NCBI RefSeq assembly: GCF_001591665.1
Contig: NZ_BCVI01000033.1
Coordinates: forward strand, 1-64,000
Length of the DNA: 64,000 bases
Reading direction: 5' to 3'
Origin: Neobacillus soli NBRC 102451
GTDB lineage: Bacteria; Bacillota; Bacilli; Bacillales; Cytobacillaceae
In this document: positions 40,609-49,656 of the stretch, one piece after another
Layout of the letters: each line of letters begins with the position of its first letter
Position numbering within the stretch: position 1 is the stretch's first letter
The notes under the pieces: generated by a model
Told to the model about the DNA's origin: nothing
Database searches by the model: none
The model's input: the letters and a program-made list of their open reading frames with translations, nothing else
Program-made: the position numbers and the translations under genes

Positions 40609-40760
40609 ACGCTAAACTCCAATTTGCACCGACCGTGTCGAAAAACTGCAAAAAACATCTGCGTTATTTTTGGTGAAATGGACCTGGACAGTGCGCCTTT
40701 TTTAAAATAAGTGCCTTTAAAAAGGGGAATTATAGAAAATTCACGCTAATTAAATAAGTT

Positions 40761-40776
40761 TGGCACGGAAATTGCA
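40761..40776 (+). promoter_or_regulatory. Sigma-54 (SigL) -24/-12 promoter of the hut cluster
   Basis: TGGCACG-GAAA-TTGCA fits the sigma-54 consensus TGGCACG-N4-TTGCW exactly, with GG and GC ten bases apart. It lies about 47 bases before hutU. Transcription would start near 40787. Confidence 0.93.
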
Positions 40777-40822
40777 ATATACATATATGAGTGGTAAAAA
40801 CATTTAATTAGGGGGAAGAAAC

Positions 40823-42544
40823 ATGTCAAAACCAGAAATCTTATATTCAGTAAAAGCACAAAGAGGGCCAGAACTCCGCTGTAAAGGCTGGAGACAAGAA
40901 GCAATTTTACGAATGTTAGAGAATAATATGGAGAATGCCGAGAAACCAGAAGAACTGGTCATCTATGGCGGGATCGGGAAAGCGGCTCGGAACTGGGAGT
41001 CCTATCATGCCATTGTGAAATCCTTAAAAGAGTTAGAAGATAATGAAACACTTGTTGTTCAATCGGGAATGCCTGTTGCGGTATTTAGAACACATAAATA
41101 TGCTCCAACGGTTGTGATGGCGACAACGAATATCATGAAAGCGGACTGGCCAACTTTCTATGACCTTCAGGATAAGAACTTAACGATGTATGCCAATTAT
41201 ACGGCGGCACCGTGGGAGTATATTGGGACACAAGGTGTCATCCAAGGAACATTTGAGACGCTTTCGGCGATTGCCCGTCTTCACTACGATGATTCCCTTG
41301 TTGGAAAAATCCTTTTAACAGCTGGAGCCGGCGGGATGGGCGGTAACCAAACAAGAGCGATGACCATGCATGGCGGTGTGGCGATTCTATGTGACTCGAA
41401 TATTGAAATTATTAATCGGAGAATTGAAAAGAAATTTATTGACTGTGTCGTAGATTCATTGGATGAAGCAATTGCAATGGCAAAACAGTATGCGGCTGAA
41501 GGGAAGCCACTGGGTGTTGCTATCGTGGGCAATGCTGCAGATATTTTTGAAGAATCAATCCAAAAAGGCTTCTTGCCAGATATTGCAACCTCGATGACAC
41601 CGGCGCATGACCCCATCTCCTATCTGCCAGCAGGCTATTCGGTAGAAGAGGCGGAACAATTGCGTGACACGAACCGGGAGCTTTATTTAGAAAAAGCCCG
41701 CGAGACAATGATTCGTGAGTTGAACGCGTTAATTAAATTCTTGGATCTTGGCGTTCATTCCTTTGAATACGGCACAAGCATCCGCAAAGAGTGTATCGAC
41801 GCTGGAATGGATGCGAAAGAAGCAAAGCGTCTTCCTGGTTTCGTTGCGGAATACATCCGTCCGTTGTTCTGCGAAGGCCGTGGACCTTTCCGCTGGATTT
41901 GTCTATCCGGGGAAGCCGAAGATTTACGGAAAATTGACGATATGATACTGGAAAAATTCAGTGATGACTTGCTTGTCACACGTTGGATCAAGCTTGCGAA
42001 AGAACATATTCCTATTGAAGCACTTCCAGCACGTATTTGTTACATGGGCTTTGGTCAGCGTAAAGCCTTTGCATTAGAGGTAAATGATATGATTCGACGC
42101 GGCGAGCTTGCCGGACCAGTTGCCTTCTCTCGTGACAACTTAGACTCCGGTTCGATTGTGAACCCAACGTTTGAATCTGAAAATATGAAGGATGGCGGCG
42201 ATTTAATTTCAGACTGGCCGGTATTGAATGGTTTATTGAATGCGGTTGGCATGTGTGACCTGATTGCGCTTCAAGCAAACTATTCCATGGGTGAAGCGGT
42301 TCATACGGGGGTTACGATGGTAGCGGATGGAACAGCCGAATCGGACATGAGACTGGAAGTGGCGATGACTGTTGACTCTGGAATTGGGGTGGTCCGCCAT
42401 GCACAGGCTGGTTATGAAACGGCCCGTGAGGTAGCGAACGGAAAGGGGAAATTAACGAAGGACAGCATTAAGATTCCGCTTTGGTGGTCACCAAAGGCAA
42501 CCTTCGGACCCAAAGATTTAGAGCGTGAAGGTGTGAAATCGTAA
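40823..42544 (+). CDS. hutU: Urocanate hydratase
   Basis: A 573-residue cytoplasmic NAD-dependent urocanase, second step of histidine degradation (urocanate to imidazolone propionate). Characteristic blocks include YGGIGKAARNWESY, YTAAPWEYIGTQGV, LTAGAGGMGGNQTRA and the region around ARICYMGFGQRKAF, where the active-site cysteine and nearby RxxG residues of urocanases lie. It is slightly longer than Bacillus subtilis HutU. ATG 40823 follows TAGGGGGAAG. It is the first gene of the cluster and directly downstream of the sigma-54 promoter. Confidence 0.95.
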   Translation: MSKPEILYSVKAQRGPELRCKGWRQEAILRMLENNMENAEKPEELVIYGGIGKAARNWESYHAIVKSLKELEDNETLVVQSGMPVAVFRTHKYAPTVVMATTNIMKADWPTFYDLQDKNLTMYANYTAAPWEYIGTQGVIQGTFETLSAIARLHYDDSLVGKILLTAGAGGMGGNQTRAMTMHGGVAILCDSNIEIINRRIEKKFIDCVVDSLDEAIAMAKQYAAEGKPLGVAIVGNAADIFEESIQKGFLPDIATSMTPAHDPISYLPAGYSVEEAEQLRDTNRELYLEKARETMIRELNALIKFLDLGVHSFEYGTSIRKECIDAGMDAKEAKRLPGFVAEYIRPLFCEGRGPFRWICLSGEAEDLRKIDDMILEKFSDDLLVTRWIKLAKEHIPIEALPARICYMGFGQRKAFALEVNDMIRRGELAGPVAFSRDNLDSGSIVNPTFESENMKDGGDLISDWPVLNGLLNAVGMCDLIALQANYSMGEAVHTGVTMVADGTAESDMRLEVAMTVDSGIGVVRHAQAGYETAREVANGKGKLTKDSIKIPLWWSPKATFGPKDLEREGVKS

Positions 42545-42558
42545 GGTGAAATGGCTGG

Positions 42559-42596
42559 GGGAGATTTCTTCGAAAAGAGTTGAAACTCTCCCTTTT
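42559..42596 (+). terminator. Intercistronic stem-loop after hutU
   Basis: GGGAGATTTC pairs with GAAACTCTCCC with one bulged base, followed by TTTT. It is a partial terminator between hutU and the permease gene. Confidence 0.6.
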
Positions 42597-42654
42597 AAAG
42601 GTTCCTGCCAATGCATGCATCATTTTTTCCAAGAAAGTTTAAAGGGGTGTTCGT

Positions 42655-44136
42655 TTGGAAAATCGACCGTTGCAATTAGAACCAAAAGTGGAGCAAAGAA
42701 AACCCATGGAAAATTTACAAAAAAAGTTAAAAACGCGCCATATTACGATGATCGCACTAGGGGGGACAATTGGAACTGGGGTTTTTCTAGGAAGTGGTCC
42801 GGCCATTCATACAGCGGGTCCGGGTGGGGTTTTAGCAGCCTATGGAATTATTGGAATCATGGTGTATTTTGTGATGACCAGTCTTGGAGAGCTGGCAACG
42901 TTTATGCCGACCAGCGGCTCGATTAGTACGTATGCGACTCGTTTTATTGACCCTTCACTGGGGTTTGCGTTTGGCTGGAACTATTGGTTATCGTGGGCGA
43001 TGACTCTTGCAGCGGAGCTTTCTGCTTCGGCTGTGATTATGAAATTCTGGTTTCCTGAAAGTTCGTCCTTGGTATGGAGCGGATTATTTTTAGCGATGCT
43101 ATTCTTCTTAAATTATTTATCTGTGAAGGGATTTGGAGAAGGAGAATATTGGTTTTCGTTTATTAAAGTCGCCACGATTATCATCTTTATTGTGGTTGGG
43201 ATCTTGATGATCTTCGGCATTATGAATGGCCATTCGGCCGGCTATCAAAACTTTACCGTTGGCGATGCTCCGTTTGTTGGCGGATGGGTTGGAACGTTAA
43301 GTATCTTTCTCGTTGCCGGGTTCTCTTTTTCTGGGACAGAGTGTATCGGTGTAGCTGCCGGTGAAAGTGAAAATCCTAGAGAAAATATACCGCGTGCCAT
43401 CAAAAGTGTCTTTTGGCGGATTCTTCTATTTTATGTACTTGCCTTAGTCGTCATCTCGTTCCTGGTCCCCTATACGAACGAAAGTCTTCAAAATTCAAGT
43501 GTAATGGCCAGTCCGTTTACGATTATTTTTAAAAGAGCAGGCCTTGCGTTTGCAGCGTCCTTGATGAATGCGGTTATTTTAACGTCTGTCTTGTCTGCGG
43601 GCAATGGCTGTCTTTACGTGACAAGCCGGATTATGTATGCGATGGCTCAGGAAGGGCAGGCACCGCGGATTTTTGCAAAAGTAAACAAACGCGGTGTCCC
43701 AGTCATGGCGCTCCTTGCGACAACACTGATCGGTGCCTTGGCGTTTCTTGCGTCTATCTATGGTGATGGAACTGTTTATATTTGGCTGATGAATGCCGTC
43801 GGGGTAACAACCTTTATCTTTTGGCTCGGTATCGCTGCAAGCCATTACCGTTTTCGAAAGGCTTATTTGGCTCAAGGGTTCTCACTTAAAGATCTTCCCT
43901 ATCGTGCAAAATGGTATCCCTTTGGACCGATATTTGCCTTCGTCGTTTGCCTGGTCATCTTAGTTGGCCAAAACTATCAGGGGTTTATTAGCGGTCATAT
44001 TGACTGGAAGGGTATTCTAGCTGCCTACCTTGGTATCCCTCTGTTTCTTGTCTTTTGGTTAGGTTATAAATTTATTAAAAAAACAAAAGTGATTCCATTG
44101 GAAGAATGTAAGATTGATATCCATGAATTTCAGTAA
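42655..44136 (+). CDS. APC-family amino acid permease, probably for histidine or urocanate
   Basis: A 493-residue amino acid transporter with 12 predicted helices. The first helix motif MIALGGTIGTGVFLGSG and AGFSFSGTECIGVAAGESENP are typical of the AAT/LysP branch of the APC superfamily. TTG 42655 is the start: AAAGGGGTG ends 5 bases upstream, and an in-frame ATG lies 17 codons later. In Bacillus subtilis the hut operon carries HutM as histidine permease; here an AAT-type carrier within the cluster probably has that job. The substrate is inferred from context only. Confidence 0.88.
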   Translation: MENRPLQLEPKVEQRKPMENLQKKLKTRHITMIALGGTIGTGVFLGSGPAIHTAGPGGVLAAYGIIGIMVYFVMTSLGELATFMPTSGSISTYATRFIDPSLGFAFGWNYWLSWAMTLAAELSASAVIMKFWFPESSSLVWSGLFLAMLFFLNYLSVKGFGEGEYWFSFIKVATIIIFIVVGILMIFGIMNGHSAGYQNFTVGDAPFVGGWVGTLSIFLVAGFSFSGTECIGVAAGESENPRENIPRAIKSVFWRILLFYVLALVVISFLVPYTNESLQNSSVMASPFTIIFKRAGLAFAASLMNAVILTSVLSAGNGCLYVTSRIMYAMAQEGQAPRIFAKVNKRGVPVMALLATTLIGALAFLASIYGDGTVYIWLMNAVGVTTFIFWLGIAASHYRFRKAYLAQGFSLKDLPYRAKWYPFGPIFAFVVCLVILVGQNYQGFISGHIDWKGILAAYLGIPLFLVFWLGYKFIKKTKVIPLEECKIDIHEFQ

Positions 44137-44260
44137 ACTTTAGCGGGAGCGCAAACATTGTTTGGCACGAATTCATGTTGTGTGCGATTTTTAAAGCCTG
44201 AAACGCACGAAGCGGTCCACAACAAGACAAGTGAAAAATTGACAGGGAGGTATGTGGAAA

Positions 44261-45508
44261 ATGTCCGAAACGATAGTGAAGACAAAGGCTGATTTAGTGA
44301 TTGGCCATGCCGCCGAGGCTGTAACCTGTGTGGGAGAAAGGATGGAGGATATCGGTGTCATCACGAACGCCTGGATTGCCATCAAAGATGACAATATTGT
44401 CGGGGTTGGCTCTGAGGAAGAGATTAAAGGGCAATTCGAATTCAATCAAAGTCAGTTGATTGATGCAAAAGGCAAGGTGGTCGTTCCTGGTTTCGTTGAT
44501 TCACACACCCACTTAGTTTTCTACGGCACCCGGGTCGAGGAATACGCGGCTAAACTAACAGGGAAGCCTGAAAAAATAGAAAAGCTCTCCATCACAACGG
44601 GACCGAATCGAACGGTTGAACTTACCCGCAATACTTCGGTCGAGGAATTATTGGCACAGTCAAAAAAACGGATGATGACCATGCTCGAGCATGGGATTAC
44701 CACGGTGGAAAGCAAGAGCGGCTATGGTTTAACGACAGAAAGTGAACTAAAAATTCTGGAAGTCAGCAGAAGGCTGGGGGAAGAAACGCCGCTTGATGTC
44801 ATCAATACATTTTTGGGGGCGCATGGCTTTCCGGAAAACATGACGAAAAGTGAGTATCTTGACGTGATTATTAATGAGATGATCCCCAAAGTGGCGGAAC
44901 GCAAGCTTGCGGAATTCTGTGATGTCTGGTGTGATGAAGGTTATTTTACGGCGGCGGAGTCTGAGCTGATTCTTAAGACAGGGCTAAAGTATGGGATGAA
45001 GCCAAAAATCCATGCCGATGCCTATTCCTACATTGGCGGGTCCGATTTAGCTGCCGAAATGAAAATGGTTTCGATTGACCATTTGAACTATACACCGGTT
45101 GAGGCGATGAGAAAGTTAGCGGAGGCAAAAGTAACGGGTGTGCTCATGCCGGCCCTTGATTTTGCGGTCAGTCATAAGCGCCCGTTCGATGCGCGGCAGA
45201 TGCTTGATTTAGGGATGGAGATTGCGCTCGCTACCGACCTTTGCCCTGCCTGTTATACAGAATCGATGCAGTTCGTCATTACGCTTGCCTGCCGCTTGTA
45301 TAAGTTCTCCGTAGAAGAAGCGATTAAGGCGGCTACCGTTGGTGGAGCAAGGGCGTTAGATTTAAACGATCGGGGCGTCATCCAAGTTGGAAAATTAGCC
45401 GATTTGCAGATTTGGGATGTGCCAACCTTTAAACATGTTGCCTATGAACTGGGAACCAATATTGTCGAAGCCGTTATTAAAAGTGGAAAAATAGTTGTAA
45501 GCCGTTAA
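44261..45508 (+). CDS. hutI: Imidazolonepropionase
   Basis: A 415-residue amidohydrolase, third enzyme of histidine breakdown, opening the imidazolone ring to N-formimino-L-glutamate. Metal ligands are seen in VDSHTHLVFYGTR (HxH), KIHADAYS and TDLCPACYTESM. An upstream ATG at 44252 is only one base from AGGGAGG; ATG 44261 has 10-base spacing and is preferred. A 115-base gap precedes it. It is followed by the M20 hydrolase 27 bases later. Confidence 0.95.
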   Translation: MSETIVKTKADLVIGHAAEAVTCVGERMEDIGVITNAWIAIKDDNIVGVGSEEEIKGQFEFNQSQLIDAKGKVVVPGFVDSHTHLVFYGTRVEEYAAKLTGKPEKIEKLSITTGPNRTVELTRNTSVEELLAQSKKRMMTMLEHGITTVESKSGYGLTTESELKILEVSRRLGEETPLDVINTFLGAHGFPENMTKSEYLDVIINEMIPKVAERKLAEFCDVWCDEGYFTAAESELILKTGLKYGMKPKIHADAYSYIGGSDLAAEMKMVSIDHLNYTPVEAMRKLAEAKVTGVLMPALDFAVSHKRPFDARQMLDLGMEIALATDLCPACYTESMQFVITLACRLYKFSVEEAIKAATVGGARALDLNDRGVIQVGKLADLQIWDVPTFKHVAYELGTNIVEAVIKSGKIVVSR

Positions 45509-45535
45509 TTTACTTGAAAAATGGAGGTTTTTAAA

Positions 45536-46702
45536 ATGACGACAAAACTTACATCCAGTGCAGCTGATCACGTAAATGGCGAGCGTTTACTAGATTTATT
45601 TTTGGAATTAGCGAAACTAAACGCGCCAAGCGGGGAGGAGCAGCTTGTTGCCGATTATTTAAAAAAGGCCTTACCAGACCTTGGCTTTACGCTTGAATTT
45701 GATGAAGCCCATAAAAATTTTGATGGTGAAGTCGGAAACTTAATTGCCTGGCATGAGGGGACAGATTCAGCGATTCCACCCTTATTCTTCTCGACCCATA
45801 TGGATACCGTGTTGCCGACAGAGGGTTTAAAGCCTGTCATAAAAGACGGGGTAATTCATTCGGATGGAACGACCATTTTAGGGGCAGATGACCGGGCCGC
45901 TCTAGCCGCCTATTTAGAAGCGATAAGAGCGATTGTTGAGGGTGGAATTCCGCACGGTCCGATTGAATTTATTTTAACGGTTAATGAGCAGCCAGGACTA
46001 GTCGGTGCGCGCTACATGGATTATTCAAAAGCGAAGAGTAAAACTGGCTATATTTTTGATAGCAGCGGTGATGTCGGCCAAATCATTTTAAAAGGACCTT
46101 ACAGCTCCCGGATTTGGATGGAAGTAGAAGGAAATGCCGCCCATATTGCCCTTAATGCGGAGGAAGGAAACAGTGCCTTTCTACTTGCGGCGGACGGGTT
46201 AACGAAGATGAAGCTGGGTACCATTGATGATGAAACGCTTGCAAATATTGGCATTATTAAAGGCGGAGAATTAACTTCTATTATTCCAGGCAGCGTTACC
46301 GTTGCGGGAGAGGTGCGCAGTTTTTCCAAAGATAAATTGGATGCGCAGCTGGAGCATATGGGGAACGTCATGAAAGAGGCAGCTGCGAAAAAAGGCGGAA
46401 AGGTGAGTATTAAAATCGAGAAGAAATATAGCGGATTTAATATTCCAACCGAAGATATTTTGGTTAAAACAGCAGAAACCGCCGCACAGAATATTCAAGT
46501 GAGGTCTTATTTAACGGAAACATTAGGCGGAGCTGACACGAATGTTCTCAATGAGAATGGCTTAACCTGTTTAACGCTTGGGCTTGGATTCCAAAATATT
46601 CACTCGTTTAGAGAGTGCATTAGTGTCGAGAATCTAGTGAACACTGGAAGATTGACCGCGGCTCTTATTGAGCAATGGTATCTGAATCATAAGGAAGATT
46701 AA
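45536..46702 (+). CDS. M20-family metallohydrolase (peptidase T-like) in the hut cluster
   Basis: A 388-residue M20 hydrolase with split catalytic domain and inserted lid (about 190-290). Metal-site residues are H88 and D90 in STHMD and the bridging aspartate in GADDRA (D118/D119). The usual catalytic E-E pair is altered: NEQPGLVGA has E151 as general base but Q152 where a metal-ligand glutamate is expected. The lid motif is also unusual (AAHIA rather than AAHAG). The start ATG 45521 overlaps the binding site; ATG 45536 follows GGAGG. It occupies the position of hutG, which is missing, so it may hydrolyse formiminoglutamate or release histidine from dipeptides. Both ideas are inference. Confidence 0.85.
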   Translation: MTTKLTSSAADHVNGERLLDLFLELAKLNAPSGEEQLVADYLKKALPDLGFTLEFDEAHKNFDGEVGNLIAWHEGTDSAIPPLFFSTHMDTVLPTEGLKPVIKDGVIHSDGTTILGADDRAALAAYLEAIRAIVEGGIPHGPIEFILTVNEQPGLVGARYMDYSKAKSKTGYIFDSSGDVGQIILKGPYSSRIWMEVEGNAAHIALNAEEGNSAFLLAADGLTKMKLGTIDDETLANIGIIKGGELTSIIPGSVTVAGEVRSFSKDKLDAQLEHMGNVMKEAAAKKGGKVSIKIEKKYSGFNIPTEDILVKTAETAAQNIQVRSYLTETLGGADTNVLNENGLTCLTLGLGFQNIHSFRECISVENLVNTGRLTAALIEQWYLNHKED

Positions 46703-46765
46703 TCGTGAGTTTCGTTCGCTGACGGGTTTGTGGTGCCGCCTGAGTTAATTTTCTGATAAATTAGG

Positions 46766-46795
46766 TTGGGGAACCGTGGCTTTATGCATTATAAT
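46766..46795 (+). promoter_or_regulatory. Candidate sigma-A promoter of hutH
   Basis: TATAAT at 46790 has TTGGGG 18 bases upstream. It lies in the 204-base gap before hutH and just before a dispersed hairpin repeat, so hutH may be expressed independently of the sigma-54 promoter. Confidence 0.5.
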
Positions 46796-46800
46796 TTAAG

Positions 46801-46862
46801 TCACAGTGCCCATGAAGGCGGAAAAAGAGGCAGAGCGGGCACTCAGCAGGAGTCACAGTACC
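46801..46862. repeat. Dispersed hairpin repeat, second copy
   Basis: It begins TCACAGTGCCCATGAAGGCG, continues through GAGCGGGCACTCAGC and ends GGAGTCACAGTACC. It is related to the element at 1-83 (same GTGCCCATGA and GGGCACTCAG blocks). It would lie in the hutH leader RNA if the 46766 promoter is used. Confidence 0.6.
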
Positions 46863-46906
46863 ACTTGAGGTCAAAACTTTTAGTCATTGCAGGGGAGAGG
46901 ACATAG

Positions 46907-48427
46907 ATGAGCAACAGTGGATTAATCGGCCTGGAAGTAGTGGAATTAGATGGTTTAACGTTAGATCGCAGCAAAGTACAAAAAGTAGTCGATGGGATTG
47001 CTAAAGTTTCCCTACCTGAGGGAAACCGAGTACGCGTCCGCGACAGCCGGAACCGAATTGAAAAGCAAATTAACGATGGAAAAATTGTCTATGGCGTGAA
47101 TACAGGCTTCGGAAAGCTAAGTGATATTGAAATTCCTAAAGAGGATATTGCCAAATTACAATTAAATTTGTTGCGCGCTGATGCTGTAGGAGTAGGTGAA
47201 CCGCTGCCAAAGCCAATCGTCAGAGCGATGATGACGCTTCGCGCGAATGCATTGGCGAAAGGTTTCTCCGGTATTCGGGAAGAAACGCTGCAATTACTTA
47301 TTGATATGATCAATCACGAAGTTCATCCAGTTGTTCCTTGTAAAGGGTCAGTGGGCGCAAGCGGAGATTTGGCACCGCTTTCTCATGTGGCGATTGTGCT
47401 TGTCGGGGAAGGAAAGGCAGAATATAAGGGAGAAGTCCTGCCAGGTGCGGAAGCATTAAAACGGGCAGGCTTAAAGCCAGTTACTTTAGAGGCAAAAGAA
47501 GGGCTTGCGTTAATTAATGGAACACAGGCGATGTGCGGTGTGGGTGTGGTTGCGTTAAATGAAGCAGAAAGACTCGGTCTAGCAGCAGATATGGCAGCGT
47601 GCTTGACGATGGAAGCTTTACATGGCGTTATCTCTGCTTTTGATAGCGAATTACTTGCGGTTCGTCCGCATCCAGAGCTGGAATTCGTGGCCTCGAGAAT
47701 GAGGGGCTGGTTAGCGGGAAGCCAGCGGATTACACGTCAAGGTGAAATGCGGATTCAAGACGCCTATTCCATTCGTTGTATTCCGCAGGTTCATGGTGCC
47801 TCATGGCAGGCATTCAATTATGTCGAGGAACGTCTAAAGGTAGAAATGAACTCCACAACGGATAATCCGATTGTATTAGAGAGTGGAGAAGTCATCTCGG
47901 GTGGACATTTCCACGGACAGCCAATTGCCCTTTCTATGGACTTCCTAAAGGTTGGGGCAGCGGAGTGGGCGAATATCTCTGAGCGCAGAACAGAACGGCT
48001 TGTTAATCCGCAATTAAGCGGTCTATCGCCATTTTTAGCAGTAGATCCTGGCTTAGAGTGCGGGCTGATGGTGGCTCAGTATGCAGCAGCATCGCTTGTT
48101 TCTGAGAATAAAGTCCTTGCCCATCCAGCAAGCGTCGATTCCATCCCAACCTCAGCCAACCAAGAAGACCATGTCAGTATGGGGACCATTGCCTCCCGTC
48201 AAGCAAGGGAAATCATTCACAATTCTGCTAGAGTAATAGCTGTCGAGATGATCTGTGCATCCCAAGCCATTTACTTAGAAAAGGCAGAAAACCAACTGGC
48301 TCCAGCCACAAGGGCCTATTTAGAAAAAGTAAGAGACATTTGCCCGCCGCTTGAGGGCGACCGTGCGATCTCAGACCAAATGGAAGAACTAGCACAGTTT
48401 ATTTTAAGAGATGATCGTTTGAAGTGA
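46907..48427 (+). CDS. hutH: Histidine ammonia-lyase
   Basis: A 506-residue lyase converting histidine to urocanate and ammonia, first step of the pathway. The MIO electrophile forms from A151-S152-G153 in GSVGASGDLAPLSH. The YGVNTGFGKLSD block carries the catalytic tyrosine, and the NSTTDNP block is also conserved. The gene is last in this cluster, unlike Bacillus subtilis where hutH comes first after hutP. AGGGGAGAGG precedes ATG 46907. The stop lies in a 9-base tandem repeat, and a terminator follows. Confidence 0.96.
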   Translation: MSNSGLIGLEVVELDGLTLDRSKVQKVVDGIAKVSLPEGNRVRVRDSRNRIEKQINDGKIVYGVNTGFGKLSDIEIPKEDIAKLQLNLLRADAVGVGEPLPKPIVRAMMTLRANALAKGFSGIREETLQLLIDMINHEVHPVVPCKGSVGASGDLAPLSHVAIVLVGEGKAEYKGEVLPGAEALKRAGLKPVTLEAKEGLALINGTQAMCGVGVVALNEAERLGLAADMAACLTMEALHGVISAFDSELLAVRPHPELEFVASRMRGWLAGSQRITRQGEMRIQDAYSIRCIPQVHGASWQAFNYVEERLKVEMNSTTDNPIVLESGEVISGGHFHGQPIALSMDFLKVGAAEWANISERRTERLVNPQLSGLSPFLAVDPGLECGLMVAQYAAASLVSENKVLAHPASVDSIPTSANQEDHVSMGTIASRQAREIIHNSARVIAVEMICASQAIYLEKAENQLAPATRAYLEKVRDICPPLEGDRAISDQMEELAQFILRDDRLK

Positions 48428-48448
48428 GGCAAGTGAAGCAAGTGAGGC
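48422..48448 (+). repeat. Three 9-bp tandem repeats at the hutH stop
   Basis: AAGTGAGGC, AAGTGAAGC and AAGTGAGGC are in direct succession; the first contains the hutH stop codon TGA. A further partial unit starts the terminator stem. Confidence 0.8.
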
Positions 48449-48482
48449 AAGGGGACGGTTAGGCGGTTCTCTTGCTTTTTTT
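48447..48482 (+). terminator. hut cluster terminator
   Basis: GCAAG at 48447 pairs with CTTGC at 48471, with extra GG-TC pairing inside, followed by seven T residues. Confidence 0.75.
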
Positions 48483-48548
48483 ATATTGCAATATTTCGAA
48501 TTCCGTGATAACCTTGTCGCTGAATCATTTTGATTGAGGTGAGAAGAA

Positions 48549-49457
48549 TTGAACACCAAAGCTTTTATCATGGCATCCATCACTGTTATCATTTGGGGAT
48601 CGTCTTTTGCCTCAATCCGGGTCGGATTACAGGGGGGCTATTCCGCGGGTCACTTAATTCTTAGCCGTTACTTGATTGCGTCGGCTATTTTTGCTGTTTA
48701 TGCATTATGGCCTGGGGTTAAGTTTCGTTTGCCTAAAAAAGAAGATTTACTTAGAATTTGCGTTCTTGGCTGGGTCGGTATCAGCATCTATCATATTGGG
48801 GTTACGTTCGGTGAACAAACCGTGTCAGCGGCGACTGCGGGGATGTTAGTGTCGTCTGCACCCATTTTCACCGCACTTATTTCCGTATTCATATTAAAAG
48901 AACGCATGGGTTTGTATGGCTGGATTGGCTTAGCGTTAGGATTTATCGGGATTGGAATTATTACAATAGGATCAGCAGGCCCGTCCTTACAACTATCGAA
49001 AGGAGCTTTCTTAGTGCTCATGTCCGCTGTTGCCACATCGGTGTTGTTTGCGTATCAAAAACCGCTTTTGAGCCGCTATACATCGATTGAATTAACAGCC
49101 TATTTCACCTGGGCCGGAACGCTGCCATTTCTCATTTTTTCTCCTGGACTCCTTTCCGATATTCAACATGCGACCATGGGAGCCAATTTATCTGCACTGT
49201 ATATTGGTATTTTTCCAACGACCATCGGCTATGTCACATGGGCACTGGCACTCTCATCCGGAAAGGCGAGCGCCGTTACAAGCATGTTATATATTGAACC
49301 AGTATTTGCCATACTTGTCGCAGGAATCTGGCTTAATGAATGGCCAACGGTTCTTTCGATTAATGGCGGTGCGATTGCAATTGCCGGAGTCATTGTTGTC
49401 AATTTGCTAGGGTCAAAGCAGCGCGCCCCAGCAAAGAAAAAGTATAAGGCGGCCTAA
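48549..49457 (+). CDS. EamA/DMT-family transporter
   Basis: A 302-residue membrane protein with ten helices in two EamA repeats (about 5-140 and 150-290). Typical motifs are IIWGSSFASIRVGL near the N terminus and LYIEPVFAILVAGIWLNEWPT in the second half. DMT carriers of this kind usually export amino acids or metabolites. TTG 48549 is the start, with GAGGTGAG upstream. It has its own transcription unit after the hut terminator and ends with a strong terminator. The substrate is unknown; proximity to hut might suggest an amino acid or amine. Confidence 0.88.
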   Translation: MNTKAFIMASITVIIWGSSFASIRVGLQGGYSAGHLILSRYLIASAIFAVYALWPGVKFRLPKKEDLLRICVLGWVGISIYHIGVTFGEQTVSAATAGMLVSSAPIFTALISVFILKERMGLYGWIGLALGFIGIGIITIGSAGPSLQLSKGAFLVLMSAVATSVLFAYQKPLLSRYTSIELTAYFTWAGTLPFLIFSPGLLSDIQHATMGANLSALYIGIFPTTIGYVTWALALSSGKASAVTSMLYIEPVFAILVAGIWLNEWPTVLSINGGAIAIAGVIVVNLLGSKQRAPAKKKYKAA

Positions 49458-49539
49458 TTGCGGGTTTTCCACTGGGAGAATTAGGATCCATCGAGTTATT
49501 CTCAATCATAAGAAAAGGTAACTTAATAGAATGAAACAG

Positions 49540-49579
49540 ATAGAACCAAGGGCTAACCTTGGTTCTATTTGGGTTGTTA
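49540..49579 (+). terminator. Terminator after the EamA gene
   Basis: A 12-bp perfect stem ATAGAACCAAGG with a 5-base loop is followed by a T-rich tail. Confidence 0.85.
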
Positions 49580-49656
49580 TTTTTTAGTTTATTCAGAAAA
49601 TATCAACTTCCAATAGGTTAACAAATGTGGTACTATTAGACTAGGATTAATTTGGT

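Noticed and set aside
42546-42926. 126-codon plus-strand frame overlapping the permease start
   Set aside because: It overlaps the first 90 codons of a well-supported permease in another frame and has aberrant composition; treated as a shadow.
44163-44178. Second TGGCACG block (possible sigma-54 promoter) before hutI
   Set aside because: The -12 element is CATGT instead of TTGCA; the invariant GC is missing at the right spacing, so it is probably chance or a decayed site.
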